Shown here piece by piece: positions 50,645 to 59,952 of a DNA stretch of 64,000 nt. Position 1 is the first letter of the stretch; each line of letters opens with the position of its first letter. Origin of the DNA: 2-02-FULL-55-14 sp964581115 (GTDB lineage: Bacteria > Bacteroidota > Ignavibacteria > UBA10030); the NCBI GenBank assembly GCA_964581115.1, contig CAZOMY010000001.1, positions 124,001 through 188,000 of the forward strand. Reading direction: 5' to 3'. Made by a program: the position numbers and the translations under genes. The notes below the pieces were generated by a model. The model had not been told where the DNA came from, ran no database searches, and was given only the letters and a program-made list of their open reading frames with translations.

Positions 50645-52330
50645 TCATGCAACGAATGCGGGTGCGGGAGTTCCGGCCGTGGCAAGACGTCGTCCTCGGC
50701 TGCCGAGTGCGAGATAGGAGAGCCCTTTGAAGGAAGGCACACGCTCCGTGATCTCACGGAACACGTCCTCGGCGGTCTGATACCGGTATTTGACGCCGTA
50801 CACCGTCGCAAGGGCCGCAATGATGCGCCACGACGGTCGTGCGTCGCGCCTTGGACCCTTTCCCCATCGGTCGTTATGCGCCGCGAATCTGTCCCATCGG
50901 CTCATGTTCAGGCCGTCCAGGGCGCGATCTTGCTCGAGCGTCGCAACAGCAGGCCTGATGCGTTGCACGTGGCGCTCGAAGTTCACAAACGTGCCGTTCC
51001 GCTCGGCGTACGTCGCGGCCGCGAATACCACGTCGGCCAACTCCGTCGTGGCATTGCGCTGATGGGCATGTACGATGAGCAGCTCAAGATTCCCCAGCGC
51101 CTCGCGGATGGCCGGGTCGGCGGCGATGTCGTCCTCGAGCACGTAGAGTGCCTTGATCGAGCCATCGCGGATGCCCTTGAGGATCGCAGCGAGGTCCTCG
51201 CCGGAACCCGCGGCTCGCACGCCCACTTCCCGGGCACCCGCGGCGTTCGGGGTCTTGTCCGCGCGAATGAGCAGGTCGTCTTGATCGCCTTCGACAACAT
51301 GTTCCACAAGGTCGACCATCCTGGCCCCGACCGTCTCGCGGAAGAACTTCTGCAGAAGGTAGTTGTCCTCGTTGGTGGCGAATGCCGAGCCGAGCGCGGC
51401 GATCTCGCCCTTGCGGAAGAGTCGCAATTCCGAAACGGCCTTGGCGATCGCTTCATCCCATCCGGTTTCGACGAGGTTGCCGTCCTTCCGCACGAGCGGT
51501 GCGGCAATTCGGTCAGCCGCGTTGACGTGCTTGAACGTCTTCAGGCGACCGTCGTCGCACATCCAGTACGAGTTCACATCCTCGTTGTGTCGCGGGGTGA
51601 GCCGCAGGATCTCGTTGTTCCGCACCCACACATTGGTATTGCATCCGCGGGCGCATCCGGTGCAGATGCTGTCGGTCGAGGACATCTCCCAAACGCGGGC
51701 CTTGAATCGGAAGTCGCGGCTGGTGAGCGCGCCGACCGGGCACAGTTCGATGACGTTCATCGAATAGCGGTTATCGAACTGCGTATTCGGGAAGGTCGTA
51801 AGCACTACGTGCGTGCCCCGCTGGGTGAAGGTCAGGACGGGCTGATGCGCGATCTCGTCGGCAAATCGGACACATCGCGAGCACATGATGCAGCGCTCGA
51901 CGTCGAGCAAGACGTTCGGGCCCAGTTCGACGCGCTTCGGCTTGTGGACCTTGTCCTCGTCGAACCGGCTCTCGCCGATGCTGTACTTGTAGGCGTAGTC
52001 CTGGAGCTTGCATTCCCCCGCTTCATCGCAGATCGGGCAATCGAGCGGATGATTGATGAGAAGGAACTCCATGACCGCATGCCTGGCTTTGACCACCTTC
52101 TCGCTCATCGTCTGGACGACCATGCCGTCGGCTACCGGCGTCATGCAGGCGATCGCCAGCTTCGGCATCTTCTCCACTTCGACGAGGCACATCCGGCAGT
52201 TGCCGGCGGCCGTGAGCTTGGGGTGCCAGCAGAAGTGCGGGATCTCGATCCCGTTCTGTGCCGCGACCTCGATGATCGTCCGACCCGCTGCGGCGTCGAA
52301 CGTGCGTCCGTCAATTGTGACCTTTGGCAT
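50645..52330 (-). CDS. nuoG: NADH-quinone oxidoreductase subunit G (short)
   Basis: A 561-aa catalytic-arm subunit starting at ATG 52330 (MPKVTIDGRTF). The [2Fe-2S] ferredoxin domain has IPHFCWHPKLTAAGNCRMC. A His-ligated [4Fe-4S] site is HPLDCPICDEAGEC. A second cluster is RCIMCSRCVRF with CPVGALTS, and the Mo-oxidoreductase-type cysteines are ICTGCARGC. The C-terminal molybdopterin-fold region is much shorter than in E. coli NuoG (about 900 aa). The start overlaps the aminotransferase stop by about 20 bases. Confidence 0.93.
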   Translation of the reverse strand: MPKVTIDGRTFDAAAGRTIIEVAAQNGIEIPHFCWHPKLTAAGNCRMCLVEVEKMPKLAIACMTPVADGMVVQTMSEKVVKARHAVMEFLLINHPLDCPICDEAGECKLQDYAYKYSIGESRFDEDKVHKPKRVELGPNVLLDVERCIMCSRCVRFADEIAHQPVLTFTQRGTHVVLTTFPNTQFDNRYSMNVIELCPVGALTSRDFRFKARVWEMSSTDSICTGCARGCNTNVWVRNNEILRLTPRHNEDVNSYWMCDDGRLKTFKHVNAADRIAAPLVRKDGNLVETGWDEAIAKAVSELRLFRKGEIAALGSAFATNEDNYLLQKFFRETVGARMVDLVEHVVEGDQDDLLIRADKTPNAAGAREVGVRAAGSGEDLAAILKGIRDGSIKALYVLEDDIAADPAIREALGNLELLIVHAHQRNATTELADVVFAAATYAERNGTFVNFERHVQRIRPAVATLEQDRALDGLNMSRWDRFAAHNDRWGKGPRRDARPSWRIIAALATVYGVKYRYQTAEDVFREITERVPSFKGLSYLALGSRGRRLATAGTPAPAFVA

Positions 52331-53546
52331 ACGATCCCAGGGCTGCGTGAACAATGTCCAATGAGCGCTGCAAGTCGGAGGCCTTCAGCATGAACGCGAG
52401 ACGGGCCTCATTCGTCCCCTTCCCCGGTGTGGCATAGAAGCCCGCCGCGGGGGCCAGCAACACCGTTTCTCCATTAAGTTGGAACTCCCCGATCAGCCAG
52501 CGCGCGAAATGATCGGCGTCCTTCACCGGCAGTCCGATGACGATATAGAACGCCCCTTCCGGCTTATAGGATGTGACCCCCGGTATCTTGCGCAATCCGT
52601 CCACGACGAGGTCGCGGCGTTGCCTGAACTCGTCGACGATCGGACGAACATACGGGTCGGGGTTGTTCAGCAAGGGCGCGATCGCGGCCTGTTCGACCGT
52701 CGCGACCGACAGGCGTGCCATGCCAAACTTGAGGGCCGTGTCGACAACCCCCTTGTGATGACTGGCGAGCACGCCGATGCGGGCACCGCACACGTTGAAT
52801 CGCTTGGAGGAGCTGTCGCACAAGATCGCGCGGTCGGCAACCTCGGGAAAGCTCATGATGCTGATGGCTTCGGCGTCGTAGGCAAACTCGCGATAGACCT
52901 CGTCGGAGATGAGGTAGAGGTCGTGCTTGACGGCAAGGCGCACCAACCGCTCGATCTCATCGCGGCTGTAGATCGTTCCGGTCGGGTTCGAGGGATTGCA
53001 GAACAGGATCGCCCGCGTGCGCGAGGTGATCGCCTTTTCGATGATCTCTTCCGGAGGCAAATGGAAAGCGTTCTCGATCGACAATGGTACGGGCACCAAG
53101 CGGACGTTCGCGATGGTCGCGAAGCCGTTGTAGTTCGTGTAGAACGGCTCAAAGACGATGATCTCTTCGCCCGCGTCGGCGACCGCGCACATGGCAAAAA
53201 TGATTGCCTCCGAACCGCCGGCCGTGACGATGAGCTCCGATTCCTCAAATGAGAGGCTGTGATGCGCCAGATAGTTCTTCCAAGCCGAAAGGGCGATCGG
53301 GATCCCGTTCGACGGCGCGTAGGCGAGCGTCTTCTGGTCGAAATTCCGCATCGCCTCGAACACCGCCGGCGCTGTCGGCAGGTCGGGCTGGCCGATGTTC
53401 AGATGATACACTCTGACGCCGGTCTTCTTCCGCTGCTCGGCCAGCGCGGCCAGCTTGCGCAGGGGCGATGCTTGCATCACGCGGGCGCGCTTTGAGAGCT
53501 GAACGACGGACTGCGGGTCCTGCAGGAGTATCTCGTTCATGGTCAT
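52311..53546 (-). CDS. Aspartate/aromatic-type aminotransferase
   Basis: A 411-aa class I fold-type PLP aminotransferase. LNIGQPDLPTAPAVFEAM, FCNPSNPTGTIYSRDE, ISDEVYREFAYD, and the PLP lysine in SSSKRFNVCGARIG are all visible. The C-terminal Arg in NEARLAFML binds the substrate carboxylate. It could be an aspartate, aromatic or LL-DAP-type aminotransferase; it is closest by eye to bacterial aspartate transaminases of the FCB group. It overlaps the M16 gene by four bases. Confidence 0.85.
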   Translation of the reverse strand: MTMNEILLQDPQSVVQLSKRARVMQASPLRKLAALAEQRKKTGVRVYHLNIGQPDLPTAPAVFEAMRNFDQKTLAYAPSNGIPIALSAWKNYLAHHSLSFEESELIVTAGGSEAIIFAMCAVADAGEEIIVFEPFYTNYNGFATIANVRLVPVPLSIENAFHLPPEEIIEKAITSRTRAILFCNPSNPTGTIYSRDEIERLVRLAVKHDLYLISDEVYREFAYDAEAISIMSFPEVADRAILCDSSSKRFNVCGARIGVLASHHKGVVDTALKFGMARLSVATVEQAAIAPLLNNPDPYVRPIVDEFRQRRDLVVDGLRKIPGVTSYKPEGAFYIVIGLPVKDADHFARWLIGEFQLNGETVLLAPAAGFYATPGKGTNEARLAFMLKASDLQRSLDIVHAALGSYAKGHN

Positions 53547-54829
53547 GCCTTTGAGGAGACGCCCGAAGGTTCAAGGATCACGGTGGCGAATCGTTCGGGC
53601 CGGAACAGGGCCTCGGCGACCCGTTGAATGTCCGCCGATGTCACCGCATCGATCGATTCCAAGACCGTTTCGAGCGATGGAAGTCTCCCGATCGACAGTT
53701 CCGACCCGCCCAGGCGCATCATGCGATTCGGAATGCTCTCGAGGTTGAGCATCATGCTCCCCTTCAACTGGTCTTTCGTGCGTCGAAGCTCGGCGGCCGG
53801 AACAGGCTTCGTTCGCAACGCATCCAATTCACTCCACACAAGGTCGCGCACACGCCCGACATTCGATGGATCGAGTCCCGCATAGATGCCGAAGGTGCCC
53901 GTGTCCGTCATCGTATTCGCAAAGCTGTAGACGGTGTAGGCGAATCCGCGCCGTTCCCGGATCGACTGAAACAGCCGCGAGCTCATCCCGTCGCCCAGCA
54001 GCGTGTTCATGACCAGCAATGGGAAACGCTCTCGCTGATGAACGCTGTAGCCCACCGTTCCAAGACAGAGGTGCGCCTGCTGAATGGGCTTGGCCTGGCG
54101 CACTTCGCGTCCACGCTGACGCTGCGGCTTTACCCGACCCCCGCTTCGTCGCGACGCCTTGAGGGAGCCGAGTGCCTTTTCAGCGAGGCGGACCAGTTCG
54201 TCATGCTCCAGCCGTCCGGCGGCGGCCACGACAAGCCGATCGGGCGTATAGAATTGAGCCCGGTGCGACATCAGGTCATCACGGCGGAAGGCTCTGACGG
54301 TCCGCTCGGTGCCGATGACCGGCATGCCCAACGGATGGCGTCCAAAGACCTCGCGCTCCGTGATGTCGTGGATCAGGTCGTCGGGATCGTCCTCGACGTT
54401 CCGCAGTTCTTCGATCACGACCCCCTTCTCCTTCTCCAGTTCCTTCGGCGGGAACGTGGCATGCAGGAGAAGGTCGGTGATGACGTCCAACGCCAGTGGT
54501 AAGTGCTCGTCGAGCGCCCGGGCGTAGTAGCAGGTATGCTCCTTGCCCGTGAAGGCGTTGAGATAGCCACCCACCGATTCGAGGCTGCGTGCAATGTCGG
54601 CGATGCTGCGGCGCTCCGTTCCCTTGAACACCATATGCTCAAGGAAATGCGAGATACCATTCAGATCAGCGGGCTCGTCACGCGACCCGGAATCGACCCA
54701 CAGTCCCACCGAGACCGAGCGCACAAACGGTATCGATTCGGACACGACGCGGACACCGTTCGGTAGAACGGTCTTACGATAGTCCGACGTGACATGATCC
54801 GCCGCTGGTGTACGGCTTCGGTGCGCCAT
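53543..54829 (-). CDS. M16 family zinc peptidase
   Basis: A 428-aa pitrilysin-type peptidase starting at ATG 54829. The inverted zinc motif is HFLEHMVFKGT (HxxEH), with the distal Glu in VIEELRNVEDDP (about 70-76 residues later). The second half contains QQAHLCLGTVGYS and SRLFQSIRERRGFAYTVYS typical of the M16 processing-peptidase-like group. No signal peptide; cytoplasmic. Such genes often lie alone; here it leads the aminotransferase-nuoGHI unit. Confidence 0.92.
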   Translation of the reverse strand: MAHRSRTPAADHVTSDYRKTVLPNGVRVVSESIPFVRSVSVGLWVDSGSRDEPADLNGISHFLEHMVFKGTERRSIADIARSLESVGGYLNAFTGKEHTCYYARALDEHLPLALDVITDLLLHATFPPKELEKEKGVVIEELRNVEDDPDDLIHDITEREVFGRHPLGMPVIGTERTVRAFRRDDLMSHRAQFYTPDRLVVAAAGRLEHDELVRLAEKALGSLKASRRSGGRVKPQRQRGREVRQAKPIQQAHLCLGTVGYSVHQRERFPLLVMNTLLGDGMSSRLFQSIRERRGFAYTVYSFANTMTDTGTFGIYAGLDPSNVGRVRDLVWSELDALRTKPVPAAELRRTKDQLKGSMMLNLESIPNRMMRLGGSELSIGRLPSLETVLESIDAVTSADIQRVAEALFRPERFATVILEPSGVSSKA

Positions 54830-54908
54830 AGTGGTAGGTGGTCGTTGACGGCCGACATACGACGAAGCCACGTGCAGATACCGGCGTGACTTCAAGCAGC
54901 GTATCAAA

Positions 54909-54936
54909 ACATAACCGAATTTTGACGTATCCGCAA
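54909..54936 (-). promoter_or_regulatory. Possible promoter of the M16-aminotransferase-nuoGHI unit
   Basis: On the minus strand TTGCGG (54936-54931), 16-base spacer, TTATGT (54914-54909), directly after the udk terminator. Weak match; position supports it. Confidence 0.3.
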
Positions 54937-54938
54937 GA

Positions 54939-54957
54939 AAAAGCCCGATTCATCGGG
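54939..54957 (-). terminator. Intrinsic terminator overlapping the udk stop codon
   Basis: On the minus strand CCCGA (54957-54953) pairs with TCGGG (54948-54944) around the loop TGAA, followed by CTTTTTCTT. The udk TGA stop lies in the loop, so termination immediately follows translation. Confidence 0.7.
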
Positions 54958-55567
54958 AGAGAAGCGCTTTGATCTTGGTCACGACCATGTCGATGGCGAC
55001 GGCATTCTCGGAGCCGCGGGGAATGATCACATCGGCCCAGTGCTTGCTGGGCTCAACGAACTGCAAATGCATCGGCTTGACGGTGTGAAGATATTGATGC
55101 ATGACCGATTCAAGGGATCGACCGCGCTCCAGGATATCCCGACGAATGCGCCGGATGAGTCGCTCGTCGGCATCCGTGTCGACGTAGATGCGAATGTCGA
55201 GCAATTCGCGAAGGCTCGCGTCGACGAAGAGCAGAATGCCGTCGATGATGATGATGTCGTGCGGTTCGGCCCGCTGGGTCTCGGCCATGCGCCGGTGCGT
55301 CGCAAAATTGTACATCGGAACATCGACCCCTTCCCCGCGACGCAACAAGCCGATGTGCTCGACCAGGAGTGAGGTTTCGAGTGAGTCGGGATGGTCGAAG
55401 TTGATCTGATCGGGGGTGATGCCACCATACGCGGACAGGTCGCGGTAGTACGAATCGTGCTGAATAATCAGCACCCGCGAGGCGTCGAGCTGCTCAAGGA
55501 TGCGGTTTGTGACGGATGTCTTGCCGGAGCCGCTGCCTCCGGCCACGCCGATCACAATGGGCTTCAT
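54950..55567 (-). CDS. udk: Uridine kinase
   Basis: Phosphorylates uridine and cytidine. The 205-aa protein has the P-loop IGVAGGSGSGKTSVTNRI, the substrate-binding DSYYRDLS, NFDHPDSLE, FVDASLRELLDIRIYVDTDADERLIRRIRRD and the VEPSKHWADVIIPRG end. Length normal. It is divergent from the glycosyltransferase cluster. It completes pyrimidine salvage together with cdd, tdk and nupC at the left end. Confidence 0.96.
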   Translation of the reverse strand: MKPIVIGVAGGSGSGKTSVTNRILEQLDASRVLIIQHDSYYRDLSAYGGITPDQINFDHPDSLETSLLVEHIGLLRRGEGVDVPMYNFATHRRMAETQRAEPHDIIIIDGILLFVDASLRELLDIRIYVDTDADERLIRRIRRDILERGRSLESVMHQYLHTVKPMHLQFVEPSKHWADVIIPRGSENAVAIDMVVTKIKALLSR

Positions 55568-55646
55568 GGTCTGTCTCAGATGTCCCAGGAATATAGGGGT
55601 ACATGTTCACGCGTGAAAGATGATTCCGTGGAAAAGACTCGCTATC

Positions 55647-56807
55647 ATGGCCTCGACCGACATGTTCGCAGATCCCCTTCCCATTCTTGCATTGTTCGCC
55701 ATCGGTGCGGCCGGCGTCTACGCGGCGCTCCAGTCGATGGCGCTCGCCGGGCTCTATCGCCCTGTCCGACGTCGAGCGGCCGACGTCACGACGATGAGCG
55801 TGATCATCCCTGCCCGGAACGAAGAAGCGCATCTGGGGGATCTCCTCGCTTCGCTTGAGCGCCAGAGCCGCCGCCCGGAGGAGGTCATCGTTGTCGACGA
55901 CCGGTCGGAGGACGCCACCGCCGTCATTGCCGAGTCCTTTCGTCAACGTCTCCCCCAGCTCGAGGTCGTGAAGGTAGACGTTTTGCCGGCCGGAGCTGCG
56001 CCGAAGAAGAACGCGCTCTCCCGGGGCATTGAGGCGAGTTCAGGGGAGATCCTGTGCTGCACAGATGCCGACGTCATTCTTCCGCCGAGATGGCTGGAAT
56101 CGATCGAGTCGTGCTTCGAGCCGCACGTGGGGGTTATCATCGGTGCGTACTCGCCGCGGCCTCCGACGCAGAACACCGGACTATTGGGTTCGTTTCTCTT
56201 TCGCTTCATCGACTACGAAAAGTACAAGTCGTGGATCCTCTCCGCCGGTGCGGCCGGCTGGGGATTTGCATGGACGGCCAGCGGGTCAAACCTGGCATAC
56301 CGTCGATCGGTCTATGATCAGGTCGGCGGATTCAGCGGCCAGCATGCTTCCATAAGCGGAGACGACGACCTGTTTGTACAACGCGTGCGGCGTAAGACCG
56401 ACTGGAAGATCGTAGCGATGACCGGTCCTGAAGCGACCGTGGTGACAGAGGTTCCGTCGACCTGGAGTAAGTTCTACCGCCAGAGGACGAGACACTTGTC
56501 GGCGGGACGTTGGTACGACGCGTGGAGTTCCATCCTGCTGGCTGTTTACCACGGCTCGAACCTTACTGCGACGCTGTCCTTGTTCGCCGCCGTCGCTTGG
56601 CCCGAGCAGCGATTCCTCACCGCGTATATCGTGAAAGTGTGTGCCGACATCCTCTTCTGCGCGTTGGGCGATCTACGGGTGCGGCGTCCAGCCGCTTGGC
56701 AATGGTTCCTTCCCCTCGAATTCATTCATGCCGTCTACCTCCTGACGGCCGGACCGATGTCGTGGCTGAAGAAGCCCGTATGGAAAGAGTCGACAGCGTC
56801 CCGATGA
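55647..56807 (+). CDS. Family 2 glycosyltransferase, membrane-associated (first of three)
   Basis: A 386-aa protein from ATG 55647 (an in-frame ATG at 55620 is possible). One N-terminal helix, then a GT-A domain (about 45-270): SVIIPARNEEAHLGDLL, VDDRSEDAT, the metal-binding CTDADVIL, and a GDDDLFVQ acidic pair, then FYRQRTRHLSAG at the position of the QxxRW motif. Three C-terminal helices follow. This is the layout of processive or lipid-linked GT2 enzymes. The product is unknown. The stop overlaps the next start. Confidence 0.88.
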   Translation: MASTDMFADPLPILALFAIGAAGVYAALQSMALAGLYRPVRRRAADVTTMSVIIPARNEEAHLGDLLASLERQSRRPEEVIVVDDRSEDATAVIAESFRQRLPQLEVVKVDVLPAGAAPKKNALSRGIEASSGEILCCTDADVILPPRWLESIESCFEPHVGVIIGAYSPRPPTQNTGLLGSFLFRFIDYEKYKSWILSAGAAGWGFAWTASGSNLAYRRSVYDQVGGFSGQHASISGDDDLFVQRVRRKTDWKIVAMTGPEATVVTEVPSTWSKFYRQRTRHLSAGRWYDAWSSILLAVYHGSNLTATLSLFAAVAWPEQRFLTAYIVKVCADILFCALGDLRVRRPAAWQWFLPLEFIHAVYLLTAGPMSWLKKPVWKESTASR

Positions 56808-57736
56808 ACGAGACCTCCAGCCGCCCGGGGCGCTGGAAGCCCATTCTCGTCCGCACGGCTTTGAGCGCCATTGTGCTTTCGGCGGTGCTTTCGTCGATCG
56901 ACTGGACGGACCTGTACCAGGCATGGATATCAGTCTCCCTGCCCGGTGTTGTGGCAGCCATCCTGCTGCTTCCGCTGCAGATCGGGCTGAGAATCATGCG
57001 GTGGAGATGGCTGCTTCGGCATGCGGGGTCGGACGCGACGGCGCGCGAAGCCGTGAAGACCGTGCTGGCAGGGTATGCATTCGCGGTCGTCACGCCCGGT
57101 GAGGTCGGGGATGTCGCCTTCCGGATGCATCGCCATGACGGAGAGGGACGTGCCCGGATTGCTGGGATCGTGGCTCTGGAAAAAGTGGCCCACAGTCTTC
57201 TTTCCCTTGTGCCCGGGATCCCCGCCCTCGTTCTTCTCCTCTCGGGCGAAGAAGATTGGGCGCTCGCCGCACTTGCCGCGATGCTGATCCTTACGTCGGC
57301 GCTCCTCTTCGGCCATCACGCGATCGAGCGCATAAAGATCGGACCCCGCTGGCCCCGACTCGGCAGCGTGGACGATGCGCTGACGGCATTCAGCGCCGTA
57401 TCACGACCGGGCGTGCTTGGTGTCGCTGGCTATACCGCGGGGATCCTGTCGGTCTATGTTGTGCAGGAGTACGCGTTGGTGAATGCCGTCGCATCACTCG
57501 GACCGGTCGAGACGTGGAACGCTTTCTGGGCGGGCATCGGGCTTCGTACGCTGGCCCCGTTTTTCACGATGGACCTCGGGATCCGAGAAGCTTCGCACGT
57601 CGCCTTTTTCGGTTCGTATGGTGTTGACGCGGCGGCGGCGACGGCCATTTCGTTGCTGATGTTCTTCGTAAACGTCCTTCTGCCGACCCTCGTCGGCGTC
57701 AGCATCTATTTGACCGGGCGTCGGAGGACCTCATGA
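56804..57736 (+). CDS. LPG-synthase-TM/flippase-like integral membrane protein
   Basis: A 310-aa integral membrane protein of the UPF0104/lysylphosphatidylglycerol synthase transmembrane family. About seven or eight helices span residues 20-305. Signature segments are LRIMRWRWLLRHAG, YAFAVVTPGEVGDVAFR and FWAGIGLRTLAPFFTMDLGIREASHVAFFG. The ATG at 56804 overlaps the preceding stop as ATGA. Members are proposed to move lipids or lipid-linked sugars. Being inside a GT2 cluster, it may flip a glycolipid made by its neighbours; this is inference. Confidence 0.85.
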   Translation: MNETSSRPGRWKPILVRTALSAIVLSAVLSSIDWTDLYQAWISVSLPGVVAAILLLPLQIGLRIMRWRWLLRHAGSDATAREAVKTVLAGYAFAVVTPGEVGDVAFRMHRHDGEGRARIAGIVALEKVAHSLLSLVPGIPALVLLLSGEEDWALAALAAMLILTSALLFGHHAIERIKIGPRWPRLGSVDDALTAFSAVSRPGVLGVAGYTAGILSVYVVQEYALVNAVASLGPVETWNAFWAGIGLRTLAPFFTMDLGIREASHVAFFGSYGVDAAAATAISLLMFFVNVLLPTLVGVSIYLTGRRRTS

Positions 57737-58854
57737 CCGTTCCGGCGTACATTCTTGCCGTCCTTCTCGCGTACTATGTGTTCTTCGTTCTTCGGGTGTT
57801 CGTCGGCTTGCGACGCTTGCGATCGCAGGAGCGAACGTCGTCCTGCCCAACGGTCACGGTGATCATCGCCGCACGGAACGAAGAGCGGAACATCTCGACA
57901 TGCGTGCGATCGGTGCTAGCGCAGGATTATCCGCGCGATGCACTCAAGGTCATCGTCGTCGACGATGCATCCACGGATGCAACCACGGAGATTGTCCGGT
58001 CGATCGGCCGTACCGAGCCGCGAGTTTCGGTCGTAACGCTCGCGGAACGTCCGAACGACGGCATCAGTGGAAAGCCCGATGCGATCCGCGCCGGGGTCGA
58101 GCACGCTGAGGGCGAGATCGTGATCACCACAGATGCCGACTGTCTCCACCCGCGTGGCTGGGTTCGGACCATGGTCTCACAATTCCTTCCGGAGACAGCC
58201 TTGGTGGCGGGACCCGTTGTACTTGTCCCGGGTCGTTCGCTCTTTTCCAAGGTAGAGCGCCTGGACTTTCTCGGACTGGTCATTTCAGGGGCGGGCCTGA
58301 TCGGAGCAGGACGTCCGATCATTTGCAACGGCGCCAATCTGGCGTATCGTCGGGAGGTCTACCTCCGTGCGCTGAGCGGTGTTCAACACTCGTCGAACGA
58401 CGACGGTACGTTGATGAGTCGTATTGTGACGCGACGGCTGGGCCGTGTTGCATTTGCGTCGGCACCGGATGCTCTCGTTACAACTCAGGGGCAGGGAGAT
58501 CTGGGAAGCTTCTTTCGTCAACGACGTCGCTGGGCCGCCGTGCGAGGCCGCTTTCTCGACCCGACGATCTACCTTGAGTTGACCCTGCTGTATGCATTCT
58601 TCGTGCTCTTCCTCTTCATGACGTTCGCGGCGATCGTCGACCGGACCCAACTGCCAACGGTCGTTTTCGCTTGGTGTGTCAAGATCGGGGTCGATCTCGC
58701 CCCTCTCCTTTCGGCAACGCGCGCGTGGAACATCGAACACCGCTGGTTGGAGGTCATTCTGGCCGAGGTCTTCCATCCCTTCTCCATCGTCATCGCCACC
58801 GCATTGAGTCTTGTGGCTCCATTCCGCTGGAAAGAGCGCACGCTTGTGCGATGA
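57733..58854 (+). CDS. Family 2 glycosyltransferase (second of three)
   Basis: A 373-aa protein with an N-terminal helix, a GT-A domain (about 35-270) and two or three C-terminal helices. Motifs: TVIIAARNEERNISTCVRSV, VDDASTDATTE, GEIVITTDADCLHP, NGANLAYRREVYLRA, SNDDGTLMSRI and RQRRRWAAVRG (QxxRW type). All catalytic elements of a GT2 are present. Overlaps the flippase-like gene by four bases and leads into the third GT2 after three bases. Confidence 0.9.
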   Translation: MTVPAYILAVLLAYYVFFVLRVFVGLRRLRSQERTSSCPTVTVIIAARNEERNISTCVRSVLAQDYPRDALKVIVVDDASTDATTEIVRSIGRTEPRVSVVTLAERPNDGISGKPDAIRAGVEHAEGEIVITTDADCLHPRGWVRTMVSQFLPETALVAGPVVLVPGRSLFSKVERLDFLGLVISGAGLIGAGRPIICNGANLAYRREVYLRALSGVQHSSNDDGTLMSRIVTRRLGRVAFASAPDALVTTQGQGDLGSFFRQRRRWAAVRGRFLDPTIYLELTLLYAFFVLFLFMTFAAIVDRTQLPTVVFAWCVKIGVDLAPLLSATRAWNIEHRWLEVILAEVFHPFSIVIATALSLVAPFRWKERTLVR

Positions 58855-58857
58855 TCG

Positions 58858-59952
58858 ATGGACTTCGCGACGTTGGTCCTCATTGCACTGACGCTGTATC
58901 TGCTGCAGACGAGCATCGTCATGATGGGATCGCGACCCAGCGCTCCCTCCGACAGCACAACACAACCGACGGTCTCGGTCATTGTCGCAACGCGAAATGA
59001 TGAATCGACCGTCGGCCCGTGCATCGAATCACTCTGCCGTCAAACATATCCTTCGGGCCGGTACGAAGTGATCGTCGTCGACGACGACTCGACTGACCGA
59101 ACGCCGGAGATCGTCCGTGAGTCGATGCAGGCGTACGGTCATGTGCACCTGATCACGCTGTCCGCGGAGCGTCGTCCCGGTGTTGGCCGCCGGCCATTGT
59201 CGGAAGGCATCGCTCGGGCCTCCGGGGAGATCGTGCTGGTCGCCGATGTCGAAAGCCGCGTGCCCGATAGCTGGGTCGAGGCGACGGCCTCGCTGTTTGA
59301 GCCCGATGTGGGATACGTCAGCGGCCTCTCGTTGCCGGATGCGAGCACGTCGTTGGGAGGCGTTCAGTCGCTCGATGGCGCCTTCCTGCGCGTCATTGCG
59401 GCATCGCGTGCGCCCCTCGGTCGCACATTCGGAACCATTGGCAAGACGTTCTCCGCTCGGAAGGAGGCCATCGACAAGATCGGCGGTGATGGACCGCTTC
59501 CCTGCACAGGCGGGGAGCATCAGACGATCGTGCACGTGGTCCGATCGTCAGGTCGCTGGCAGGAGCGACACCCGATCAACCGCCGCCTGCTCGTCGAACA
59601 CGAAGCCTGTCGGGACCTAAGGTCGCTCTTTCAAGAAAAGCTCCTTTGGGTGCACAGCATTCCCGACATTTCGTTGCTCAGTCTCCTGATCGTTGTGGTC
59701 GGCTGGTGCGCGCACCTCCTGCCGATCGTTCACTTGATCGTCTGGAGCGCATGGTGGCACACGCTCACGGTGCTCTTCGTCAAAGCGAGCGCCGACTACC
59801 TTTTGCTGTATCGTGTCCTCACGCGTCTCGGACGGCTCGACGATCTTCGACACTTCATGCGGTTTGAGTTGTACCTGACCGTGTACGTCGTGGCCCTGCC
59901 CATCATGGTCCTTGCTGGCACACCCGCCCGAAGGAAAGGACCGACCGACTGA
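58858..59952 (+). CDS. Divergent family 2 glycosyltransferase-like protein (third of three)
   Basis: A 364-aa protein with the same layout as its neighbours: helix, GT-A domain (VSVIVATRNDESTVGPCIESL, VDDDSTDRTPEIVRE), three C-terminal helices. The metal-binding site reads LVADVESRV, that is D-x-E in place of D-x-D. The QxxRW element is replaced by FQEKLLWVHS. The acceptor-side acidic pair is GGEHQ. The fold is kept but catalytic residues have changed, so it may be inactive, use a different acceptor, or be a partner of the second GT2. Probably arose by duplication. Confidence 0.8.
   Translation: MDFATLVLIALTLYLLQTSIVMMGSRPSAPSDSTTQPTVSVIVATRNDESTVGPCIESLCRQTYPSGRYEVIVVDDDSTDRTPEIVRESMQAYGHVHLITLSAERRPGVGRRPLSEGIARASGEIVLVADVESRVPDSWVEATASLFEPDVGYVSGLSLPDASTSLGGVQSLDGAFLRVIAASRAPLGRTFGTIGKTFSARKEAIDKIGGDGPLPCTGGEHQTIVHVVRSSGRWQERHPINRRLLVEHEACRDLRSLFQEKLLWVHSIPDISLLSLLIVVVGWCAHLLPIVHLIVWSAWWHTLTVLFVKASADYLLLYRVLTRLGRLDDLRHFMRFELYLTVYVVALPIMVLAGTPARRKGPTD

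Noticed and set aside
50417..52393. 658-codon open frame on the plus strand opposite nuoG and nuoH
   Set aside because: It is antisense to clear complex I genes with conserved cysteines and helices. Its translation is low-complexity with many Arg/Asp/His and no domain. High G+C makes such antisense frames common.
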